Assembly (NCBI GenBank): GCA_036227345.1
Contig: CP109468.1
Location: 1,922,001-1,986,000, forward strand
Source: Streptomyces sp. NBC_01463
Lineage (GTDB): Bacteria > Actinomycetota > Actinomycetes > Streptomycetales > Streptomycetaceae
Length of the DNA: 64,000 nt
Direction: 5' to 3'
Part shown: piece by piece, positions 51,668-60,845 of the stretch
Layout: each line of letters begins with the position of its first letter
How positions within the stretch are numbered: the first letter of the stretch is position 1
Notes under the pieces: model-generated
Databases searched by the model: none
What the model was told of the DNA's origin: nothing
What the model saw: the letters and a program-made list of their open reading frames with translations, nothing else
Made by a program: the position numbers and the translations under genes

Positions 51668-52414
51668 TCAATCGCCCGATGGGCTCGATTCCACCTGGAG
51701 CGCCAGTTCACGCACCGGCCAGTGGCCGTCGATGACCGCGTCCGCCTCGCCCTTGCGGCGCAGGAACTGCTGGAAGTCGGCGGCCCACTGGGCGTACCAG
51801 CCGATCTGGCGCTCGTGGAGCTCCGGCGCCGGCAGTGCGGCCACCGAGGGGTGCCGCGCGGCTATCGCGTACGCCACCCGCACCGCGGCCAGCGCGTCCG
51901 CCGCCGCGTCGTGCGCTCCCCCGTGGACCACGCCGTACTCCACGCAGACCGCTTCCAGGTTGCGCTTGCCCTTGCGGTAGCGGTCGACGGCCCGGTCGAT
52001 CGTGTACGGGTCGACCACCGGGCCGATGCCCGCCCCGTCCAGCCGGTCGGTGAGCGACGGCAGTCCGTGGCGGTGCAGCTCGGCCGTCAGCAGGGTCAGG
52101 TCGAAGGCCGCGTTGTACGCCACCACCGGGATGCCCCGGCGCCAGTACCCGGCCAGGGCGTCGGCGATCTCGTCGGCCACCTCGCGCACCGGCCGGCCCT
52201 CCGCCGCCGCCCGCTCGCTGCTGATGCCGTGGATCGCGGAGGCCTGTGCGGGGATCCTGATCCCCGGATCGGCCAGCCAGGTGCGCCGGCTCGCCGGTTC
52301 CCCCTCGCTGCCGTCGACGCGGACGACCGCGGCCGTCACGATCCTGGCCTCCAGCGGTTCCGTACCCGTCGTCTCCAGGTCGAAGCCGACCAGCGCCTGC
52401 CGGTGCCAGCTCAT
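51668..52414 (-). CDS. DEDDh 3'-5' exonuclease (DnaQ-like)
   Basis: This 248-residue exonuclease fold has Exo I FDLETTG (Asp12, Glu14), Exo II AYNAAFDLTLL and Exo III HDAAADALA, which supplies His and the last Asp, so it is of the DEDDh type. It resembles the DNA polymerase III epsilon proofreading domain but carries its own C-terminal tail (about 180-248) rich in Trp and aromatic residues. AAGGAGG lies 7 nt before ATG 52414. It could take part in DNA repair or RNA trimming; no polymerase gene is near. Confidence 0.9.
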   Translation of the reverse strand: MSWHRQALVGFDLETTGTEPLEARIVTAAVVRVDGSEGEPASRRTWLADPGIRIPAQASAIHGISSERAAAEGRPVREVADEIADALAGYWRRGIPVVAYNAAFDLTLLTAELHRHGLPSLTDRLDGAGIGPVVDPYTIDRAVDRYRKGKRNLEAVCVEYGVVHGGAHDAAADALAAVRVAYAIAARHPSVAALPAPELHERQIGWYAQWAADFQQFLRRKGEADAVIDGHWPVRELALQVESSPSGD

Positions 52415-52492
52415 CCCGTACCTCCTTCGTGGTGCTCCCCCAGATGACGACCACCCTCGCACGGGCCACTGACAACGCCGGGGGACGGTCCC

Positions 52493-53725
52493 TCAGGAGA
52501 CCGGCCGGGAGTCCGTCCACACGGACTCGAACTCCTCGCGGTACGTCTCGAACAGGCCGTGCTCGGTGTCCTGGCCGGCCCGGACCACGGCCCGCCCGCC
52601 GCCCCGCAGCACCAGCACCGGGGCCTCCATGCCGCGTGCCCGGCGCAGATACGTCTGGACGACGCCCACCGCGTTCGCCCCGTCGCCGTCCACCAGATAG
52701 GCCGTGAAACGCGGCGTCTCGTCGAAGACGTGGATCTCGAAGGCGCCCGGATCGCGGAGCTTGGAGCGGACCCGGCGCATGTGGAGGATGTTCATCTCCA
52801 CCGATCGGCTCAGCTCGCCCTTCTTCAGGCCGAGCTCCCGCTCCCGGCGCTTGACCGCGCTGCTCGCCGGGTTGATGAAGAGCAGCCGGACCCGGCAGCC
52901 CGACTCGGCGAGCCGGATCAGCCGGCGGCCGGAGAAGTTCTGCACGAGCAGATTGAGGCCTATCCCGATCGCGTCCAGCCGGCGCGAACCGCCGAACAGG
53001 TCCTCGGCGGGCAGCTGGCGCTGGAGCCGCACCCGGTCGGGGTGGACGGAGACCACGTCCGCGTACCGGTCGCCGACGAGTTCCTCCACGGCGTCGACCG
53101 GGAGCCGGTCGGCGGACGGGACGGCGGCCCCGCTGCCCAGGATCTCCAGCAGCCGTGCCGAGGCCCGCTCGGCCTGGGCGAGCACCGCCTCGTTGAGCGC
53201 GCGGTTGCGGGAGACCACGTTGCGCGCGACCTCCAGCTCGTCCAGCGCCAGCTCGACGTCGCGGCGGTCGTCGAAGTAGGGCTCGAAGCAGGGCCAGTGC
53301 TGGACCATCAGCTCACGCAGCTGCGGCAGCGTGAGGAAGCTCAGCACGTTGTCGTCGGCCGGGTCGAGGAGATAGCCCTTGCGGCGGGAGACCTCGCGCA
53401 CCGCGACGGCCCGCTGCACCCACTCCTGGCCGGCGGGGCCGGCCGCGGCCACCACCCAGTCCTCGCCGTGCACCGGTTCGTAGATCGGCCGGAGCACCGC
53501 CGCCACGACGGCGCGCAGCCGCTGCTCGACGAGATTCAGCCAGATATAGGCGCGCCCGGCCCGCTGGGCGCGGGTGCGCACCTCGCTCCAGGCGTCCGCG
53601 CCCCAGTCCAGTTCCGCACCGATCTCCAGGGGCTGCGCCAGCGAGACCGCCCCGGGCGGGACATCGGCCACGTCCCCCTCGTGACCCGTGTCACCTGGGG
53701 GCAGCTCGAATCCTCCCGAGCTCAC
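52493..53725 (-). CDS. SAV2148-like HEPN protein with PLD-like C-terminus
   Basis: This 410-residue protein matches the Streptomyces SAV2148 family as I remember it. The N-terminal half (about 30-200) is a HEPN-type helical domain, with GADAWSEVRTRAQRAGRAYIW early on and LTLPQLRELMVQHWPCFEPY. A later segment RRLIRLAESGCRVRLLFINP looks like a phospholipase D-type fold without HKD motifs. HEPN domains are often RNases or partners of nucleotidyltransferases. The R-x4-6-H catalytic motif is not obvious to me. GTG 53725 (VSSGGFELPPG) is chosen from family starts; earlier in-frame codons exist. Confidence 0.8.
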   Translation of the reverse strand: MSSGGFELPPGDTGHEGDVADVPPGAVSLAQPLEIGAELDWGADAWSEVRTRAQRAGRAYIWLNLVEQRLRAVVAAVLRPIYEPVHGEDWVVAAAGPAGQEWVQRAVAVREVSRRKGYLLDPADDNVLSFLTLPQLRELMVQHWPCFEPYFDDRRDVELALDELEVARNVVSRNRALNEAVLAQAERASARLLEILGSGAAVPSADRLPVDAVEELVGDRYADVVSVHPDRVRLQRQLPAEDLFGGSRRLDAIGIGLNLLVQNFSGRRLIRLAESGCRVRLLFINPASSAVKRRERELGLKKGELSRSVEMNILHMRRVRSKLRDPGAFEIHVFDETPRFTAYLVDGDGANAVGVVQTYLRRARGMEAPVLVLRGGGRAVVRAGQDTEHGLFETYREEFESVWTDSRPVS

Positions 53726-54115
53726 CCGCGCACCGCCTTCCACTCCCCCACCAACGATCAAGGAAGGGTACTCCGGGAGCGGGAGCCGGTGCAGCCGGAT
53801 GCACAGGCTGCTTTCCCAACTCCCCTATGGGACAGGCTCGTTCCCTGCGGCGAGATCTGCCGGAGTGAGCGGATTCATAGTGATTAAACACCCCACCCGA
53901 AGCCGCATACCGGACAGCCCACCGGGTGGCCCCGCCGGATTCCGGTTGCGGGCGACACGGAGGGGCCCGATGTTGACCGGACCGGGGCCCGATGTCGAGC
54001 GGACCGAGCCACGTCCTGCCCGGTCCTAGGTAAGGGCCGCTCTTTCGGGGAAGATCTGTCCCCAGGGAGCCCGCAATCCCCAGGCAACCGCATCAGAAGT
54101 GGAAGAGTCGAATCT
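53726..54115. other. Gene-free control region upstream of glgX
   Basis: This 390-bp stretch between divergent genes holds no convincing coding frame. It has an AT-richer patch near 53875-53890, and the tandem repeat at 53962-54005 described separately. A short hairpin GGGGA-N7-TCCCC at 54047-54063 lies in the glgX leader. No promoter stands out with confidence. Confidence 0.5.
53962..54005. repeat. Tandem 22-bp repeat upstream of glgX
   Basis: Two adjacent units begin GGGGCCCGATGT and end CGGACC (53962-53983 and 53984-54005), identical at 20 of 22 positions. They lie 111-154 nt before the glgX start and contain the palindrome GGGGCCC(C)-like core, so they may bind a regulator in tandem. Confidence 0.7.
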
Positions 54116-56281
54116 ATGCAGGTCTGGCCGGGACAGGCGTACCCCCTCGGTGCCACGTACGACGGCGCCGGGACCAACTTCGCGGTCTTCTCGGAGGCCG
54201 CCCACAGAATCGAGTTGTGCCTGCTGCACGACGACGGTTCCGAGACGGCGGTGGAGCTGAGGGAGACCGACGCCTTCGTCCGGCACGCGTATCTGCCCGG
54301 GGTGATGCCCGGTCAGCGGTACGGGTTCCGGGTGCACGGCCCGTACGAGCCGCAGCGCGGCGCCCGCTGCAACTCCGCCAAGCTGCTGCTCGACCCGTAC
54401 GCGCGGGCGGTCGCCGGGCAGATCCAGTGGGGCGAGGCGGTGTACGGCTATCCGTTCGGCCGGCCCGACACGCGCAACGACCTGGACTCGGCGCCGCACA
54501 CCATGAGCTCGGTGGTGGTCAACCCGTACTTCGACTGGGGCGACGACCGGCGCCCCCGTACGGACTACCACCGCACGGTGATCTACGAGGCCCATGTGAA
54601 GGGCCTGACGATGCTCCATCCGGGGCTGCCGAAGGAGCTGCGCGGCACGTATGCCGGGCTGGCGCATCCGGAGGTCATCGCGCACCTGACGGAGCTCGGT
54701 GTCACGGCGATCGAATTAATGCCGGTGCACCAGTTCGTCCAGGACCACCGGCTGGCGGACGCGGGGCTCGCCAACTACTGGGGCTACAACACCATCGGTT
54801 TCTTCGCCCCGCACAACGCCTACGCCTCCTGGGGCGACCGGGGCGAGCAGGTGCTGGAGTTCAAGCAGGCCGTGCGCGCCCTGCACCAGGCCGGCATCGA
54901 GGTGATCCTCGACGTGGTCTACAACCACACGGCGGAGGGCAACCACCTGGGCCCCACGCTCTCCTTCCGGGGGCTGGACAACGCCTCGTACTACCGGCTC
55001 GCCGACGACCAGCGCTACTACATGGACACCACGGGGACCGGGAACTCCCTGCTGATGCGCTCCCCGCACGTGCTCCAGCTGATCATGGACTCGCTGCGCT
55101 ACTGGGTGACCGAGATGCACGTGGACGGCTTCCGCTTCGACCTGGCGGCCACGCTGGCCCGCCAGTTCCACGAGGTGGACCGGCTGTCGTCGTTCTTCGA
55201 CCTGGTGCAGCAGGACCCGGTGGTCAGCCAGGTGAAGCTGATCGCCGAGCCGTGGGACGTGGGCGAGGGCGGCTACCAGGTGGGGAACTTCCCGCCGCTG
55301 TGGACCGAGTGGAACGGGAAGTACCGGGACACGGTGCGCGACCTGTGGCGCGGCGAGCCGCGCACGCTGGCCGAGTTCGCGGGCCGGCTGACGGGGTCGT
55401 CGGACCTGTACCAGGACGACGGCCGGCGGCCGCTCGCCTCGATCAACTTCACCACCTGCCACGACGGTTTCACCCTGCACGACCTGGTCTCGTACAACGA
55501 CAAGCACAACGAGGCCAACGGCGAGGGCAACCGGGACGGCGAGAGCCACAACCGGTCCTGGAACTGCGGTGTCGAGGGCGAGACGGACCGGCCCGAGGTG
55601 CTGGAGCTGCGCGAGCGGCAGATGCGGAACTTCATCGCCACGCTGATGCTCTCGCAGGGTGTGCCGATGCTGAGTCACGGCGACGAGTTCGGCCGTACCC
55701 AGCGGGGCAACAACAACGGCTACTGCCAGGACAGCGAACTGTCCTGGGTGCACTGGCCCGACCCGGCCGGGGCGGCGGGGGACGAGGAGGGCGAGCCGGA
55801 CCCCCAGGACGGCGGCGGCCTCGGCAGCAGTCTGCTGGAGTTCACCCGGGCGATGGTGTGGCTGCGCCGGGACCATCCGGTCTTCCGGCGCCGCCGGTTC
55901 TTCCACGGACGCCCGGTGGAGGGCACCCACGACGAGCTCTCGGACATCGCCTGGTTCACACCCGAGGGCGAGGAGATGACGCAGCGGGACTGGCAGGCGG
56001 CCCACGCCAAGGCCCTGACGGTCTTTCTGAACGGACACGCGATCTCGGAGCCGGGTCCGCGCGGGGAGCGGATCTCCGACGACTCGTTCCTGCTGATGTT
56101 CAACGCGAGCGCCGAGACGCTGGAATTCGCCGTACCGGTCAATCACGGGCGCCAGTGGCTGGCCGTGGTCGACACGGCCCGGCCGGACGGCGTCCTGACG
56201 GGTGCGGGGCCGAAGGTGGCGGCGGGCGATCGGGTGACGCTGGTGGGGCGGAGCATGGTGGTGCTGCAGCGGCCCGCGTAG
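54116..56281 (+). CDS. glgX: Glycogen debranching enzyme
   Basis: This 721-residue GH13 enzyme removes short alpha-1,6 branches from glycogen or limit dextrin. A CBM48 domain (residues about 10-100, YPLGATYDGAGTNFAVFSEA) is followed by the catalytic barrel. The nucleophile is Asp342 (GFRFDLA), the acid/base Glu378 (IAEPWD) and the third carboxylate Asp450 (TCHDGF), close to the E. coli GlgX spacing. GGAAGAG lies 9 nt before ATG 54116. It is followed by treY, so branches may feed the trehalose route. Confidence 0.95.
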   Translation: MQVWPGQAYPLGATYDGAGTNFAVFSEAAHRIELCLLHDDGSETAVELRETDAFVRHAYLPGVMPGQRYGFRVHGPYEPQRGARCNSAKLLLDPYARAVAGQIQWGEAVYGYPFGRPDTRNDLDSAPHTMSSVVVNPYFDWGDDRRPRTDYHRTVIYEAHVKGLTMLHPGLPKELRGTYAGLAHPEVIAHLTELGVTAIELMPVHQFVQDHRLADAGLANYWGYNTIGFFAPHNAYASWGDRGEQVLEFKQAVRALHQAGIEVILDVVYNHTAEGNHLGPTLSFRGLDNASYYRLADDQRYYMDTTGTGNSLLMRSPHVLQLIMDSLRYWVTEMHVDGFRFDLAATLARQFHEVDRLSSFFDLVQQDPVVSQVKLIAEPWDVGEGGYQVGNFPPLWTEWNGKYRDTVRDLWRGEPRTLAEFAGRLTGSSDLYQDDGRRPLASINFTTCHDGFTLHDLVSYNDKHNEANGEGNRDGESHNRSWNCGVEGETDRPEVLELRERQMRNFIATLMLSQGVPMLSHGDEFGRTQRGNNNGYCQDSELSWVHWPDPAGAAGDEEGEPDPQDGGGLGSSLLEFTRAMVWLRRDHPVFRRRRFFHGRPVEGTHDELSDIAWFTPEGEEMTQRDWQAAHAKALTVFLNGHAISEPGPRGERISDDSFLLMFNASAETLEFAVPVNHGRQWLAVVDTARPDGVLTGAGPKVAAGDRVTLVGRSMVVLQRPA

Positions 56282-56360
56282 GTGAAGACGGCCGGGGGGG
56301 GCTGGCACTCGTCCGTGGCCGGGTGACACAGGCGGCCCGGATGTGGGTACGAACGTATCC

Positions 56361-58754
56361 ATGACGCCTTCCGCCACGTACCGGCTCCAGCTCCAGCCGG
56401 AGTTCCCGTTCTCGGCCGCCGAGGACGCCGTCCCGTACCTCGCCTCGCTCGGCGTCTCCCATCTGCACCTCTCCCCCGTGCTGGAAGCCGTGCCCGGCTC
56501 CCGGCACGGCTACGACGTCGTCGACCACAGCCGGGTCCGCGCCGAGCTGGGCGGCGAGGAGGGGCTGCGCCGGCTGGCGCGCACCGCGCGGGAGCACGGG
56601 CTCGGGCTGGTGCTGGACATCGTGCCGAACCACATGGCGGCCGATCCCCGGCACAACCACGCCCTGCGGGAGGTCCTGCGCGAGGGCCCCGGCTCCCCGT
56701 ACGCCCGTTGGTTCGACATCGACTGGGCGGCGGGCGACGGCCGGGTCCTGCTGCCCGTGCTCGCCGGGCGGCTGGGCGAGGAGATCGGCCGGCTGCGGGT
56801 CGACGGGGACGTGCTGCGCTACGGGGAGCAGGAGTTCCCGCTCCGGGCCGGCACCGGCCACCTGGACCTCCCGGAGCTGCTGGACGCCCAGCACTACCGG
56901 CTGGGCTGGTGGCGGCTGGCCCGCACCGAGCTGAACTACCGGCGGTTCTTCACCATCTCGGAGCTGATCGGGGTGCGGGTGGAGGACCCCGAGGTGTTCG
57001 CGGCCTCCCACGCGAAGATCCTGGAGCTGGTGCGGGACGGGGTCGTGGACGGGCTTCGGATCGACCATCCGGACGGGCTCGCCGACCCGGCCGGCTATCT
57101 GGAGCGGCTGTCCGCGGCGAGCGGCGGGGTGTGGACGGTGGTGGAGAAGATCCTCACCGGCCCCGAGCCGCTGCCGGCCGGCTGGGCCGTGGCCGGGACG
57201 ACGGGGTACGACGCGCTGCACCGGATCGACGGGCTCTTCGTCGACCCGGCGGGCGCGGCCGAACTGCTGGGCCACTACCGGGACTCCGCCTCCCCGAGCG
57301 GCGACCGCGGCGGCTACTGGGCGGCGACCGTGCGCCGGGCCGCGTACCGCGTGGTCACCCATGAGCTGGCCGCCGAGACCGAGCTGCTGACCAGGCTGGC
57401 GTCCCGGGTCTGCGCCGAGGACCCCGCGCTGCGCGACCACGCCCCCTGGGCCCTGCGCACGGCCGTGCGCGAACTGCTGGTCCGGGTGCCGGTCTACCGC
57501 CCGTACGTGACGGCGGGCAGCCCCTGCTCCGCGACGGCCGAGGCGACGCTGGACGCGGTCGCGGTCAGCGACGCCAAGGCGGCTTTCACGGTGTGGGAGG
57601 AGGCGTCGGCGGTCGACGTGGTGCGGGAGCTGGCGCTGGGGCGGCTCGGCGCGGGCGGTGACCGGGCGGCGTTCAGCGCCCGGTTCGCCCAGACCGCGTC
57701 CGCGCTGCGGGCCAAGGCGGTCGAGGACACGGCGTACTACCGGTACGTTCCGCTGATCTCGGCGAACGAGGTGGGCGGCGATCCGGGGCGGCCTGCGGTG
57801 GCCCCGGAGGAGTTCCACCTCTTCTGCGCACGGCTCGCCCGCGACTGGCCCGCCACCGGGACGGCGCTGACGACGCATGACACCAAGCGCAGCGCCGACG
57901 TCCGGGCGGGCATCGCGGTGCTGTCCGAGTGCCCCGGCCCGTGGTCGGAGCTGGTCGGGGAGCTGACGCGGGCGGCTCCGGCCGCCCCCGATCCGCAGCT
58001 CGCCTGGGAGGCGTGGCAGACCGCGCTCGGCTGTGTGGGCTTCCCGTCCGGGGAGCAGGCCGCCCGGCTGGAGCCGGCGCTGCTGAAGGCGGTGCGCGAG
58101 TCGGGCCTGTTCACGAGCTGGACCGAACCCGATCCGGTGTACGAGCGGGTGGCGACGGGCTTCGTGACCGCGGGCCCGGCCGCCGGCGCCGGTCCGGTGC
58201 GGGAGCTGCTGGACGCCTTCGCCGCGGGGCTGGCCCCGCATGTGCGGGCCAATGTGCTGGGGGCGGCGCTGGTGCAGCTGACGATGCCGGGGGTGCCGGA
58301 TCTCTACCAGGGCACGGAGCGGGAGTATCTGGCGCTGGTCGACCCGGACAACCGGCGGCCGTTCGCCCCGCCCGCCGACGACGCGCCCGCCGACGCGAAG
58401 GGCGACCTCACGGTGGCGGCGCTGCGGCTGCGGCGGGAGCGGCCCGAGGTGTTCGGCGAGTCGGGTACGTACGCCCCGCTGGCCGTCTCCGGTCCGGCGG
58501 CGGCGCACTGTCTGGCCTTCTCCCGGTCCGGTGAGGCCGTCACCGCGGTGACCCGGCTGTCGTTGCGGCTGGCGGAGTCGGGCGGCTGGCGCGGTACGGA
58601 GCTGACGCTGCCGGACGACGGGGTGTGGCGCGATCTGCTGACGCCGGGCCGGAAGTTCTCCGGCGGCGCGGTGCCGGTGGCGGAGCTGTTCGCCGAGCGG
58701 CCGGTGGCCCTGCTCATCCGGGCCGGACGAGAAGGGAGCGCGGGCCCCGTGTGA
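56361..58754 (+). CDS. treY: Maltooligosyltrehalose synthase
   Basis: This 797-residue GH13 enzyme changes the reducing-end alpha-1,4 bond of maltodextrins to an alpha-1,1 trehalosyl bond. It has SATYRLQL at the start, RHGYDVVDHSRV, DIVPNHMA, the nucleophile Asp235 (GLRIDHPDGL), acid/base Glu262 (VVEKIL) and Asp507 (TTHDTKRS). The partner treZ is not in the window. I choose ATG 56361; no ribosome binding site is seen, and GTGACA-N19-TACGAA ending 7 nt before it could be a leaderless promoter. The last 41 bp overlap the convergent P450-like gene. Confidence 0.94.
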   Translation: MTPSATYRLQLQPEFPFSAAEDAVPYLASLGVSHLHLSPVLEAVPGSRHGYDVVDHSRVRAELGGEEGLRRLARTAREHGLGLVLDIVPNHMAADPRHNHALREVLREGPGSPYARWFDIDWAAGDGRVLLPVLAGRLGEEIGRLRVDGDVLRYGEQEFPLRAGTGHLDLPELLDAQHYRLGWWRLARTELNYRRFFTISELIGVRVEDPEVFAASHAKILELVRDGVVDGLRIDHPDGLADPAGYLERLSAASGGVWTVVEKILTGPEPLPAGWAVAGTTGYDALHRIDGLFVDPAGAAELLGHYRDSASPSGDRGGYWAATVRRAAYRVVTHELAAETELLTRLASRVCAEDPALRDHAPWALRTAVRELLVRVPVYRPYVTAGSPCSATAEATLDAVAVSDAKAAFTVWEEASAVDVVRELALGRLGAGGDRAAFSARFAQTASALRAKAVEDTAYYRYVPLISANEVGGDPGRPAVAPEEFHLFCARLARDWPATGTALTTHDTKRSADVRAGIAVLSECPGPWSELVGELTRAAPAAPDPQLAWEAWQTALGCVGFPSGEQAARLEPALLKAVRESGLFTSWTEPDPVYERVATGFVTAGPAAGAGPVRELLDAFAAGLAPHVRANVLGAALVQLTMPGVPDLYQGTEREYLALVDPDNRRPFAPPADDAPADAKGDLTVAALRLRRERPEVFGESGTYAPLAVSGPAAAHCLAFSRSGEAVTAVTRLSLRLAESGGWRGTELTLPDDGVWRDLLTPGRKFSGGAVPVAELFAERPVALLIRAGREGSAGPV

Positions 58755-59733
58755 GCAGGCCGGTGGCGGCCGGGCGGAAGCCGTCCGCCCAGCGGAGGGC
58801 GGGCATCGCGTCGAGCAGGGCGCGCAGGCCCTGTTCGGCCTCCAGCCGGCCGAGCGCCACGGCGGGGCAGCCCGCAGGGCCGGGCGTGTCGCGGTCCTGG
58901 TCGCGGCGGAAGGGGTCGAAGACGTCCGGTGCGGCGAAGCGTTCCGGATCGCGGCCTGCCGAGCCGATCAGGCAGGCGACGGGCGCCCGCGCCGGGAGGG
59001 TGCCGCCGCTGAGGGTGACCTCGGTGCGGGTGCGGCGCAGCACGATCTGGACGGGCGGGTCGCGGCGCAGCGACTCCGTCCAGGCGCGGCCGGCGAGCGC
59101 GGGCTCGATGCGCAGGGCGGCCATCAGGTCGGCGTCGTCCAGCAGGTTGGCGAGGAACGAGGCGAGCGCGGTCTCGCGCAGCCCGGTGTGCCGGGTGCAG
59201 GGACCGTCGGCCGCGGTGCGGGTGCCCGCGCCGGTGCCCGAACCGGCGGGCAGCCAGCGGCAGAACTCCTCGACGAGGTCGGCCTGCGGACGTCCGGCGA
59301 GGCGCCGCGCCAGCACAAAGGCGGTGCGCTCGACGCGCTCGGCCAGATGCGGGGGCACCCGGCCGGTCTCCACCGCGTACCGGTCGCGGGGCAGGCAGCG
59401 GGCGTTGCCGTGGCAGAGTCCGAGCGGGGCGGGCCCGCCGCGGGGCGCGCCGTCGTGAGGGAAGCCGGCGAACCTCGGGTCGGTGAGCGCGGTGGCCACG
59501 TCGTCGTACCGGCTGACCAGCCAGGCGCCCAGCGGCGCGTCGTAGCTGAGCGGGTACTCCTCGCGGAGCACCCGGTAGAGCCGGTACGGGTCGTGGGCGG
59601 CGCCCGGCGCGAGGAGGCTGGGGCCGCCGCCGGCCCGGGCCCGGGCGCGGCGGCGCGCGGCCGGGGAGCGGACGGTGCGGCGTTCGGGCGAGGACATCGG
59701 GGCCGGTATCTCACCGGGCGCGTCTGCCTGCAT
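58714..59733 (-). CDS. Short, degenerate cytochrome P450-like protein
   Basis: This protein of about 339 residues starts like a P450 (DPYRLYRVLREEYPL, AWLVSRYDDVATALTDPRF) and keeps a K-helix ExxR (ESLR) and PERFAAPDVFDPFRRDQD. It departs from the family elsewhere. The I-helix AGxDT motif is missing, the heme loop reads GPAGCPAVALG without the usual FGxGxHxC, and it is about 60 residues short. Cys in that loop may still bind heme. Starts at 59751, 59733 and 59697 are possible; 59733 has GGGGG nearby. It overlaps treY tail to tail. Confidence 0.72.
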   Translation of the reverse strand: MQADAPGEIPAPMSSPERRTVRSPAARRRARARAGGGPSLLAPGAAHDPYRLYRVLREEYPLSYDAPLGAWLVSRYDDVATALTDPRFAGFPHDGAPRGGPAPLGLCHGNARCLPRDRYAVETGRVPPHLAERVERTAFVLARRLAGRPQADLVEEFCRWLPAGSGTGAGTRTAADGPCTRHTGLRETALASFLANLLDDADLMAALRIEPALAGRAWTESLRRDPPVQIVLRRTRTEVTLSGGTLPARAPVACLIGSAGRDPERFAAPDVFDPFRRDQDRDTPGPAGCPAVALGRLEAEQGLRALLDAMPALRWADGFRPAATGLLTRGPRSLLVRPG

Positions 59734-59843
59734 GACGTACCCCCGGGGCATCAGGTGCGCCGGTGTGCGGCGCTCTCCCCCTCAGGGGATCACCTGAACG
59801 GGCCCCTCGCAGTCGGCGTGCGGCCGTCCGGGTGACAACGCGG

Positions 59844-60749
59844 TCACCGTGCGCCGCGGTCCCGGTCGCCGGGGGGCCTGGAGGCGCCGAGCAGCGCCGT
59901 GAAGGCGGCGGCCGCGCCGGTCAGCTCGACGCGGGAGAACACGGCGAGCTCCCGGACCCACGGCGGGTCGGCGGTCAGCACCGCGCAGTCCTCGCCGACC
60001 GCTCCGCGGACGACGTGCGCGGGGGCCGTGGCGACGCCGACCCCGGCGGCCGCCATCCGTACCGCGGTCGAGGTGTGCTCGGTGCGCACGGCGGTGCGGG
60101 GTTCGAATCCGGCCCGGGCGCAGGCCCAGTCCAGGAACGGGCGGCCCTCCACGACCGCCTCCATCGCACACCGCACCCAGGGCCGGTCGGCGAGCTCGTG
60201 GAGACGTACGGAGGACCGTCCGGCCAGCGGGTCGTCGAACGGGACGACCAGGACGATGTCCTCCGCACCGATCGGGACGACCGGTCCCGGCCAGTGCCGG
60301 GGCGGCGGCCCGACGGCGAGGTCGGCGGTGCCGCGCTCGATCTGTTCCTCCAGGGCGTCGGTGGTGGCGTACTCGTGCAGGACGAGACCGACCCCGGGGT
60401 GCGTGCCGCGCCAGCGGGCGAAGACGTCGGGGAGGATGCCGACGGCGATCGCGTGCACGGTGGCGATGTGCAGTTCGCCTCCCTCCGCACCCGCCGCCGC
60501 GCGCGCCGCCCGTCGGGCCTGGGCGGCGCTGCGCACGGACCGTTCGGCGTGCGGCAGGAACGCCCGGCCCATCGGGGTCAGCCGGGCACCGCGCGGCAGC
60601 CGTTCGAGCAGGGCGCCGCCGGTTTCCCGCTCCAGGGCCTTGATCTGGTGGGACAGCGCGGGCTGGGTGACGTGGAGGCGTTCGGCGGCCCGGGTGAAGG
60701 AGGCCTCCTCGACGACCGTGAGGAAGTACTCCATCTGACGCAGGCTCAT
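59844..60749 (-). CDS. LysR-family regulator diverging from the lpd-like gene
   Basis: This 301-residue LysR protein has the helix-turn-helix ASFTRAAERLHVTQPALSHQ at residues 16-35 and an effector domain from about 90. It is of the small CynR/OxyR-like length and has Cys residues in the effector half (ADRPWVRCAMEA, LDWACARAGF) that could be redox-active, though this is speculation. It diverges from the dihydrolipoamide dehydrogenase-like gene, and a T-N11-A site lies between. It is therefore the likely regulator of that gene. Confidence 0.92.
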   Translation of the reverse strand: MSLRQMEYFLTVVEEASFTRAAERLHVTQPALSHQIKALERETGGALLERLPRGARLTPMGRAFLPHAERSVRSAAQARRAARAAAGAEGGELHIATVHAIAVGILPDVFARWRGTHPGVGLVLHEYATTDALEEQIERGTADLAVGPPPRHWPGPVVPIGAEDIVLVVPFDDPLAGRSSVRLHELADRPWVRCAMEAVVEGRPFLDWACARAGFEPRTAVRTEHTSTAVRMAAAGVGVATAPAHVVRGAVGEDCAVLTADPPWVRELAVFSRVELTGAAAAFTALLGASRPPGDRDRGAR

Positions 60750-60806
60750 CGCTCCGCCTTCCGCTCGCTGCCATGAACATCGTGCATCGAACCCACACAA
60801 ACATTG

Positions 60807-60825
60807 CCTTGGACTCATGACAAGG
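60807..60825. promoter_or_regulatory. LysR box between regulator and lpd-like gene
   Basis: CCTTG-N9-CAAGG is a perfect dyad with the T-N11-A form expected for LysR proteins. It lies 20 nt upstream of the lpd-like start and 57 nt from the regulator start. Confidence 0.7.
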
Positions 60826-60845
60826 GCTGGGCGGAGGCTGAGGAC

